38,203 bases of DNA from Owenia fusiformis. Lineage: Eukaryota > Annelida > Polychaeta > Sabellida > Oweniidae. The DNA lies in NCBI GenBank assembly GCA_903813345.2, contig CAIIXF020000059.1, positions 1 to 38,203 on the forward strand, given 5' to 3'. Below, one piece after another: positions 1 to 6,591 of the stretch. Position numbers and translations under genes: made by a program. Numbering within the stretch: position 1 is the stretch's first letter; every line of letters begins with the position of its first letter. Under the pieces are notes generated by a model, which saw only the letters and a program-made list of their open reading frames with translations, was not told the DNA's origin and made no database searches.

Positions 1-313
1 CAAATCCCTTAAATGTCCCGCGAAATCCCGCGAATTTAGTAGATGTCCCGCAAAATCCCGCAAATTTAGGGCACTTTGTCTAAAAAATCTGTCCCTCTAT
101 GAAGTTTTTGGTGGTACCCCTGTTAACTGTCCCGCAATTAGGGTGTTTGTCCCTCGAATGGTCCCGCGAAATCCCGCGAATTTGATAAAAAAAATTGGCC
201 TATTAGCACAATCACGCAAATCCCTTAAATGTCCCGCGAAATCCCGCGAATTTAGTAGATGTCCCGCAAAATCCCGCAAATTTTGGGCACTTGGTCTAAA
301 AAATCTGTCCCTC
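1..313. repeat. GTCCCGC-rich direct repeat, 216-bp period, at the window edge
   Basis: A 97-bp segment at 1-97 recurs at 217-313 with only two mismatches that I can see (positions 68 and 77 against their partners), giving a 216-bp period. Inside each copy is a shorter motif, GTCCCGCRAAATCCCGC followed by RAATTT, seen near 14, 45, 161, 230 and 261, where R alternates between G and A. GTCCCTC words also recur at about 91, 150 and 307. The repeat probably continues left of the window. Open frames across it (143-334 plus strand and the C-terminal part of 97-444 minus strand) only translate the repeat and are not credible genes. The class is unknown: it may be a minisatellite or the tandem core of a larger mobile repeat. 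Confidence 0.85.
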
Positions 314-1190
314 GAGAAAATCTTTAGGGGTTGACAGTACTGCATTAAGCGGTGGAAGATATCGTTGAACTGTGGCGCCCATGCACTATATACGATCAAA
401 TGATCATACGCTGGAGTTTCCATTTCGTATAAGCTTAGTCTCATTTAGTTCATGAAAGCATAACGCAAACTATAAAGAAGTTTGATTCGAAGAAAACTAA
501 AAATATCGAAATCGACACTTCCTTTCTGCAGTAACTTTCGCTTGATACCAGTGATCAGTTTGACAACATTTATACGAGGGATACTTGAGGATCAATATTT
601 GAACTTCCACACCAAAACTTATGCGATTTGAAGTAAATAATGAATTCTTTATATTACTTCTCACAAATTATAATGAATCGTCACCGTACAGCTTATGCGT
701 CACCGTACAAATCTGATCTTTTTTAAATATACACAATGAATGGTTATTTGCTGAATCTTTGCCCGTTCTAAAATGTGTATTTAACAAATACATATTCTCA
801 TAAAAGTAATCCATACTCTCAGACGTCAGGGAAAATAATAACTAAAAGAAAAGTGAAAAAACACCCCTTTTCACCAAGGGTCGATTATGTGGGCCGATTC
901 ACTCAGAAAAAATCCGAACAGTGCTCGTAAAACGTTTATCATAATTAGAAAGTTAAAACCATTTCTAAGAGAATGCTGTTTTTATTTCACGTGAAATCGT
1001 ATTTGTTTTCATCAAATTAATTTTTTTAAAACCTTATCATAGTTTTTGCTTCAAAGCAGTCGATTTGCGTCACCATACTAAAAACTGTACTCCGTTATTT
1101 TTTGACGTCGAGGTTAGGCGCGTGTTAGAGAAGAGAATTGGATGTTTACGAAGTGAGTCTGTATTTTTTTACATTAGCTATACAGTGACT
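314..1190. other. AT-rich intergenic DNA, no gene recognised
   Basis: No coding region with protein-like character, RNA gene or transposon end is visible. One short direct repeat (679-709) is listed separately. On the minus strand the N-terminal 41 codons of the frame starting at 444 read as plausible protein outside the repeat, and a GT dinucleotide in a weak donor-like context follows near 342. That is too short to call an exon. Confidence 0.5.
679..709. repeat. Short direct repeat CGTCACCGTACA
   Basis: The 12-mer CGTCACCGTACA occurs at 679-690 and again at 698-709, a 19-bp spacing. A related word, GCGTCACCATAC, lies near 1067. No function is evident. Confidence 0.7.
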
Positions 1191-1400
1191 GGGGGAGGGG
1201 GATTAAATCTTCCTGGGCCTGTGTTTTGCACATACGTGTACTTGCACCACAAAATTTCACTTTTTCCCGTGCATAATTTGGCGCAGAATTTTATAATTCA
1301 ATCAGAATTTGGCTTTTTCATGCAGAATTTCTGTGCAGAATTTGCATTTTTCTCATGCAGAAAACTAATGTGTCACTCGCTGCTTATTATAGTAGTCTAG
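1191..1400. repeat. Local low-order repeats of GCAGAATTT and TTTTTCATGCAGAA
   Basis: The words CAGAATTT and TTTTTC(TC)ATGCAGAA recur several times between about 1280 and 1362, next to a G-run (GGGGGAGGGGG) near 1191-1201. The 111-codon plus-strand frame at 1065-1400 crosses this segment. It is low-complexity and resembles no family I know, so it is treated as chance. Confidence 0.5.
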
Positions 1401-2340
1401 GCAGCGGTGTGATGACGTCACCCACTTGTTTGCACCAAATTCCAATTTCGTACGATTGCAAGCTAAATAACGCCAAAATTACTCCCAAACATAAAATATT
1501 AATGAATATAAATTACCGAGACATGAAATATAACAACAATTATGCACAGACTGACATAATAAAGATGCTTTAATGAGTTAAAGTTATCCTCCTGAATTTA
1601 ATTCCAAAATTTTAATTCTCAACTTGAACTCCATATCTCGAAAAATATAAGCTAATTCTAGTCCAAAGCTACTCAATCAATACTTGAGATCGTTATTTAT
1701 ACTAATCTATTGAAACTGGATAGAAAGAAAAACAAACTAACCTTATTGGAACGGTATGATATGAGCGGTGCGAAGGTTGGTTGTTTCGAAGTTTTCGAAA
1801 TGACGCACTAAAAACTTTGGTGGTGATTTAGAGGATGTCAACTACCCAAACGTGAAACGAAACCACTAATTAAATTAGAAATATACGAAATGACCGGAAG
1901 TGGTCAGTTAAACACGCTAATTAATTCCCATACACAATTGAGAGACCAAGCAGGAATAAAAATAATTGCCAAAATATGTGTATAACTAGCTAGCTCAACT
2001 ATAACCGGGGAAATTGCTGTTAAAGTGCTGAAAACCTCCAAATACTGGGACCATAAAATTGAGAAAAAATTGTTACGCTTGTCTTTTATCTGCGGCCAGG
2101 GTTAGAAAATAACAGAAGCACAAAAATTTTGTAAAAGAGTACAATTGAAAAATCGAGCATATCATATGGTATCAAAACAGCATTTCTTCAGGCTAGTGTG
2201 CTCGAGATTACTTGTCTATATGTCTATGTCAATAATCTGCAAAAGGCTAATAAGCCCATATAAAGCAGATATATAATTTAACAGTGATAGAATTTGAATA
2301 GAATATAATTTAAAACTTTAACATTTAAAAATAGATCTAT
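1401..2340. other. AT-rich intergenic DNA, no gene recognised
   Basis: No coding, RNA or mobile-element signature was recognised. A 16-bp element at 1891-1906 pairs TGACC with GGTCA across a 6-nt spacer and contains ACCGGAAGT, a perfect ETS-family core. A single match like this is expected by chance and is not called as a promoter. The end of the stretch (2319-2340) nearly repeats a sequence at 2471-2494 within the LINE tail. Confidence 0.5.
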
Positions 2341-2511
2341 GGTTTGCAACTCATTAAAATGGAAAGGAACTTTCCTTATGTTGAAATACCTTGGGGTGAC
2401 TGTCAGGCTACCGCGTTGACATCACCCCTCTTTACCAGTAGTGCAGGCTTGTTGCTGTGCACTGGGGACCTTTTACATTAAAACATAGATCTATAATAAA
2501 AACACACCTAT
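2341..2511 (-). mobile_element. Probable 3' UTR of the adjacent LINE
   Basis: This follows directly on the C-terminal end of the reverse transcriptase reading frame on the minus strand. It is non-coding and carries two hairpins: a long bulged one at 2393-2428 and a short perfect one at 2361-2375 (GGAAAG, loop GAA, CTTTCC). Structured 3' UTRs are typical of LINEs, where the element's own reverse transcriptase recognises the 3' end of the RNA to start target-primed reverse transcription. A near-direct repeat ending in ATAGATCTAT lies at both edges (2319-2340 and 2471-2494). The exact 3' end of the element is not certain. Confidence 0.55.
2393..2428 (-). other. Bulged stem-loop in the LINE 3' UTR
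   Basis: GGGGTGA at 2393-2399 pairs with TCACCCC at 2422-2428. After one bulged base (2400), TGTC at 2401-2404 pairs with GACA at 2418-2421, leaving a 13-nt loop. This gives 11 base pairs with a single-nucleotide bulge. In the RNA sense it lies near the 3' end of the LINE and could be the reverse transcriptase recognition structure. The pairing is seen directly; the role is inferred. Confidence 0.6.
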
Positions 2512-3423
2512 TTAATTGCAGTTATTGACATAGGCATAGTATGATGATTTAAAACTACTTAGACTGTCACAGTCTAAGATGTCACCAGGTAGAGTGTTCC
2601 ATTTAGCTATTGTCCTAGGGAAATAGCTAAATTTGTATACATTCGTTCTAGTTGATGATTGTATGAACTTAGAAGGATGATACAGCCTAGTGTTGGTATT
2701 GATCTGTTGGCGGAAGTATGGAGGCACGTCGATGGCTGCTAGGTTTTGCTTTCCTTTGTAGAAAAGGAAAACTCTAGCAGCCTCTCGACGCTCCTTCAGT
2801 GGCTCCCACTGTAGGTCTTGGAGAGCTTTGGTGACGCAGCCTGGTTCCCTTGAGTGACATTTGGTTACAAACCTTGCTGCTCTTCTCTGTACCTGTTCCA
2901 ACATATCAATATCTTTTTATCGGTATGGATCCCATGCCGAACTGGCATACTCTAAATTAGGCCGGACAAGTGACTTATACGCCTGAGCCTTCACTTTTTC
3001 AGGGCATTGATGGAGGTTGCGCCTGAGAAATCCAAGCATCTTATTGGCTTTGGATACAATAGTTTGAATATGTGTAGTCCAGCGTAAGTTGTTTGTGATG
3101 TCAATACCTAGGTATGGGATGTGTGTTACCGACTTAAGGTTTTCCCCCAGCATGGTGTAATTGTGAATGATAGGGGATTTACCTTTGTGAATATTTAGCA
3201 CATAGCATTTTGATGGATGGAATTTCATTTGCCATGTTGATGCCCAGGAGACAAGTTTATCTAGATTCTCCTGTAGTGTTAATGCATCTTGCTTGCTTTC
3301 GACTGTCATGAATAAAAGGCTGTCGTCAGCAAATAGTTTAAGACTGGCTGAGGATGATAGGTTGTTGCCCATATCGTTGATATAAACAAGGAAACAGAGT
3401 GGTCCAAGAACTGTTGAGGAACT
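2512..3423 (-). pseudogene. 5'-truncated non-LTR retrotransposon reverse transcriptase (CR1/L2/Jockey-like), one in-frame stop
   Basis: Read on the minus strand, the frame starts in a degenerate form of the conserved RT block before the catalytic site (SSTVLGPLCFLVYINDM, about 3373-3423, continuing upstream of the first methionine at 3372). It continues through the catalytic FADDS box, the palm/thumb motifs YLGIDITNNLRW and LRRNL, then AYKSLVRPNLEYASSAWDP, QVQRRAARFV and the C-terminal FPRTIAKWNTLP block, ending at 2512. One TAA at 2917-2919 interrupts the frame. The reading resumes four codons later in the same frame, so this is a point mutation and not a frameshift. The endonuclease domain and the N-terminal part of the RT are missing, as expected for 5'-truncated LINE insertions. 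The protein would copy LINE RNA into DNA at a nicked target, but this copy is dead. Clade assignment within CR1/L2/Jockey is uncertain. Confidence 0.88.
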
Positions 3424-3620
3424 CCTGATTTTTCTAGAGTTTTTGACTTGTACAATTAATTCACAATGAGAAAATATGACTAAAGAACATAAGAAAATTA
3501 ATAAGCCTTTTTTATTCTCACTTTTTCACACTTCACATTGGCGTTTTGGCGTGAATTGTTCCCTACGCCACTGAAGGGGTAACGAATTTATGGGTTTGGC
3601 ATCAAAGCAAGCTCCAAGAA
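3424..3620. other. Short spacer between the LINE fragment and repeat element L
   Basis: Upstream of the LOGPL-like RT block the minus-strand frame loses all RT similarity, so the LINE is taken to break off at about 3424. From there to 3620 I recognise nothing; similarity to the right-hand element starts at GATTAC (3621). Confidence 0.4.
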
Positions 3621-4329
3621 GATTACCCAGCCTTACCACAATTTTGAGATATGGCGTCCGAAAGGTAGGTCAGAACAAAAAGTTCTCCAAATTCAACGTG
3701 TGCGCTAATATGTGAAGGAATCCAAATCTGAAAACCAAATTTCGGAAATTATAGCATTTTGAAAGCTCAAAAATCGTTAAATTTGGTGCCCTATGTTAAG
3801 TCAATGGGAAAAAATACTTTTTTGAGTGTAAAATACAAGGTAAAGACTGAGTACAGTTTAACATAATGAATGCCTATAAAACAAGGGTTTTCAAAAGCTA
3901 CCTAGCTTAAAAATTTGGACACAAAAGTGCCTACGTCAAAATCTAGGTCAAATACATAGTTTTTCCTTATTTTAACAATTCTGAAACTACACTTTAATAA
4001 TTTGCTTTAAAATTTTGGACACAGGTAGCAAAGGATGTGCTTATAGTGTTAGCCTTTGCCGTCAGGAAGTAATTTGACCCACTTTTGAGATATGGTGTCC
4101 AAAATGGAGGTCAAAATAAAAAGTTCTCAAAATTTAACATATGAGTTATGAATTAAGAATAGAATTTTCTCAGGAATCCAAATCTATAAACCAATTTTCG
4201 ATCAAACTTCTGGTTAGATAGTTATAGCGGTTTGAAGTCTCGAAAAGTCAATATGATGATATCCCCATGTCATGCATATGGAGTCGAAGATAACATGCTT
4301 AAGAGTTGTCTAAATGTCTATATTCTAGC

Positions 4330-4383
4330 TGACTCAGCTTATTCAGAATGACTCAGCTTACAAGTAATTGGATGACTCAGCTT
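4330..4383 (+). promoter_or_regulatory. Three TGACTCAGCTT repeats near the 3' end of element L
   Basis: TGACTCAGCTT occurs at 4330-4340, 4349-4359 and 4373-4383. The first is within GCTGACTCAGC, the palindromic core of a Maf recognition element; TGACTCA alone is the AP-1 core. The cluster is conserved at the equivalent place in element R. Binding is not shown. Confidence 0.45.
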
Positions 4384-4396
4384 AAAACAAGTCTTT

Positions 4397-4440
4397 AATC
4401 TGGAGTCTTAAATTGAACTTGTTCAATTTACATGTCTAGT
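4397..4440 (+). other. Element L 3' terminus: inverted-repeat word, hairpin, CTAG, T
   Basis: AATCTGGAGTCT (4397-4408) is the reverse complement of AGACTCCAGATT at the 5' end of element R, making a 12-bp terminal inverted repeat for the family. Next is a perfect hairpin, TAAATTGAAC (4409-4418), loop TT, GTTCAATTTA (4421-4430). CATGT and CTAG (4436-4439) follow, then T at 4440. A short hairpin just before a CTRR terminus and a T after it are hallmarks of Helitron 3' ends. The first satellite monomer begins at the next base. Confidence 0.65.
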
Positions 4441-4475
4441 GATTTTTGCTTTCGTATTTGCAAAAAGCAAAAATC
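4441..4475 (+). other. Perfect hairpin at the start of each satellite monomer
   Basis: GATTTTTGCTTT (4441-4452) is the exact reverse complement of AAAGCAAAAATC (4464-4475), with an 11-nt loop. It recurs every 717 bp in all 44 copies. It begins at the first base after element L, the position where the flanking family also carries its terminal hairpin. It may be a relic of a transposon terminus or a replication/fragility element; only the pairing is observed. Confidence 0.85.
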
Positions 4476-4582
4476 CTCCTCACACACGTTCTCGCCAACG
4501 AGAGATATTTGGATAAATCTACTCATACACGTTGTTAGGGGGCTAGGCGTGGTTGATGGGAAATTAGGTCAAATCCTTATCT

Positions 4583-4595
4583 GGGTCAAAGGTCG
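4583..4595 (+). promoter_or_regulatory. DR1-like nuclear receptor motif in each monomer
   Basis: GGGTCA-A-AGGTCG at monomer positions 143-155 is close to the DR1 consensus (two AGGTCA half-sites one base apart) bound by RXR/HNF4/PPAR-type receptors in animals. It sits among further half-site-like words (TAGGTCA at 4565, TAGGTCG at 4601). The matching position in element R is a perfect DR1. It occurs 44 times at 717-bp spacing. Motif match only. Confidence 0.35.
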
Positions 4596-5874
4596 AAATC
4601 TAGGTCGAAATCTGCATTTCCGCTATTTTGGCCTCTCGAGCCTCCTTAAGAAGTCAGAATCGGAGGAAAACTAGCTGGTCGGAAAGACAGTTTTCCGAGC
4701 ATCAAAAAAACAGTGAACCAAATTGAAATCCGACCATTAGTTATCGAGATATACGCGTTTGAAGTTCGCGTACGGGCCACCGTTGCCGTATATCTAGACG
4801 ACACCTGGTATACACTTGGTATACGTATCTCTGCGAACAACAGACATTTGAAAGAAAATAGGCCCGAACGATGACTAGAGCATTTCTAAAACAACGATTC
4901 CCTTCGTCAAACTAACGATTGCGGAATGTAGAACGACACGTACGCTGCTCGAATCTACGTCGAAAGCTCTATATAGACGTCTGGAAGGCCTATTTTTTGA
5001 AGGACTATTTTTTGACCTCGACGGATCCGCGAAGCACGAGCCAGGCATTCTCCCCAACTACCTCCCTAGATTCCCCGACCTTTAATCGACCATTATAGGC
5101 CCTCAGAGCGTCCGTAGAGCCATTAGCCTCTATACGCGTATGGGCAAATCCTATTATGATTTTTGCTTTCGTATTTGCAAAAAGCAAAAATCCTCCTCAC
5201 ACACGTTCTCGCCAACGAGAGATATTTGGATAAATCTACTCATACACGTTGTTAGGGGGCTAGGCGTGGTTGATGGGAAATTAGGTCAAATCCTTATCTG
5301 GGTCAAAGGTCGAAATCTAGGTCGAAATCTGCATTTCCGCTATTTTGGCCTCTCGAGCCTCCTTAAGAAGTCAGAATCGGAGGAAAACTAGCTGGTCGGA
5401 AAGACAGTTTTCCGAGCATCAAAAAAACAGTGAACCAAATTGAAATCCGACCATTAGTTATCGAGATATACGCGTTTGAAGTTCGCGTACGGGCCACCGT
5501 TGCCGTATATCTAGACGACACCTGGTATACACTTGGTATACGTATCTCTGCGAACAACAGACATTTGAAAGAAAATAGGCCCGAACGATGACTAGAGCAT
5601 TTCTAAAACAACGATTCCCTTCGTCAAACTAACGATTGCGGAATGTAGAACGACACGTACGCTGCTCGAATCTACGTCGAAAGCTCTATATAGACGTCTG
5701 GAAGGCCTATTTTTTGAAGGACTATTTTTTGACCTCGACGGATCCGCGAAGCACGAGCCAGGCATTCTCCCCAACTACCTCCCTAGATTCCCCGACCTTT
5801 AATCGACCATTATAGGCCCTCAGAGCGTCCGTAGAGCCATTAGCCTCTATACGCGTATGGGCAAATCCTATTAT

Positions 5875-6591
5875 GATTTTTGCTTTCGTATTTGCAAAAA
5901 GCAAAAATCCTCCTCACACACGTTCTCGCCAACGAGAGATATTTGGATAAATCTACTCATACACGTTGTTAGGGGGCTAGGCGTGGTTGATGGGAAATTA
6001 GGTCAAATCCTTATCTGGGTCAAAGGTCGAAATCTAGGTCGAAATCTGCATTTCCGCTATTTTGGCCTCTCGAGCCTCCTTAAGAAGTCAGAATCGGAGG
6101 AAAACTAGCTGGTCGGAAAGACAGTTTTCCGAGCATCAAAAAAACAGTGAACCAAATTGAAATCCGACCATTAGTTATCGAGATATACGCGTTTGAAGTT
6201 CGCGTACGGGCCACCGTTGCCGTATATCTAGACGACACCTGGTATACACTTGGTATACGTATCTCTGCGAACAACAGACATTTGAAAGAAAATAGGCCCG
6301 AACCACGACTAGAGCATTTCTAAAACAACGATTCCCTTCGTCAAACTAACGATTGCGGAATGTAGAACGACACGTACGCTGCTCGAATCTACGTCGAAAG
6401 CTCTATATAGACGTCTGGAAGGCCTATTTTTTGAAGGACTATTTTTTGACCTCGACGGATCCGCGAAGCACGAGCCAGGCATTCTCCCCAACTACCTCCC
6501 TAGATTCCCCGACCTTTAATCGACCATTATAGGCCCTCAGAGCGTCCGTAGAGCCATTAGCCTCTATACGCGTATGGGCAAATCCTATTAT
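5875..6591 (+). repeat. Variant satellite copy 3
   Basis: This copy reads AACCACGACT at 6301-6310 where all the other copies I looked at read AACGATGACT. That is G to C at 6304 and T to C at 6306 (monomer positions 430 and 432). I noticed no other sequence difference in the array, although I could not compare every base of all copies; the repeated translations argue against other non-synonymous changes or indels. It would serve as an internal landmark for checking the assembly. Confidence 0.85.

Larger units (their letters stand above)
3621..4440 (+). mobile_element. Element L: 5'-truncated copy of a non-coding Helitron-like element
   Basis: This segment is colinear with 36363-37760 to the right of the array. 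Both contain the same blocks in order: TGAGATATGGCGTCC, AGGTCAGAAC, the CAATGGGAAAA block, CTAGGTCAAA, CAGGTAGCAAAG, GTTAGCC, a second GAGATATGG block, a triple TGACTCAGCTT cluster, AATCTGGAGTCT, a 10-bp hairpin and CATGTCTAGT. L has one internal module (GAGATATGG blocks at 3645 and 4086) where R has two. It lacks the hairpin-bearing 5' head that R has, so it is truncated at its left end. No open frame of note exists. It is therefore non-autonomous. The 3' end architecture (hairpin, five bases, CTAG, T) points to a rolling-circle transposon; a Helitron/Helentron assignment is inferred from the end alone. Confidence 0.7.
4441..5157 (+). repeat. Reference monomer (copy 1) of the 717-bp satellite
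   Basis: In order: a perfect hairpin at 4441-4475; a short dyad TCTCG/CGAGA at 4490-4503; a block at about 4555-4630 (GGGAAATTAGGTCAAAT onward to CTATTTT) closely matching 36194-36265 of element R; a tandem 12-mer GGTCGAAATCTA/G near 4591-4614; a block at about 4713-4765 resembling the ATCCGACTTCCGG region of element R; a double GTATAC at about 4808-4823; a TATA-like CTATATAG near 4969; two T6 runs at 4993-4998 and 5008-5013; and a TAGAG/CTCTA dyad near 5116. The second half (about 4770-5157) matches nothing else in the window. I counted about 49 CpG in the 717 bp, far more than in the flanks. The monomer therefore looks like a diverged, shortened relative of the flanking element fused to unrelated sequence. 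Confidence 0.8.

Noticed and set aside
143-334. 63-codon plus-strand frame in the GTCCCGC repeat
   Set aside because: The predicted peptide is a translation of the repeat itself.
97-444. 115-codon minus-strand frame with a plausible-looking N-terminal part
   Set aside because: Its C-terminal two thirds translate the GTCCCGC repeat. The remaining 41 codons are too few to support an exon, and the possible splice donor near 342 is weak.
1065-1400. 111-codon plus-strand frame
   Set aside because: It passes through G-runs and GCAGAATTT repeats, has no recognisable domain, and has biased composition from AT-rich DNA.
1891-1906. TGACC-N6-GGTCA with an internal ETS core as a promoter
   Set aside because: It is a single motif with no adjacent gene, TATA, initiator or conserved context, and is expected by chance in 38 kb.
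4441-5157. CENP-B box as evidence for a centromeric satellite
   Set aside because: The best candidates, around GTTCGCGTACGGG and CTTCGTCAAACTAACG, have wrong spacing or miss key CGGG bases. Centromeric identity cannot be inferred from sequence alone.
5140-5391. An 83-codon plus-strand frame and three 60-64-codon minus-strand frames repeated in every monomer
   Set aside because: They overlap each other on both strands, match no protein family I recognise, and their identity between copies simply reflects DNA identity. Without any sign of codon-level selection they are repeat shadows.
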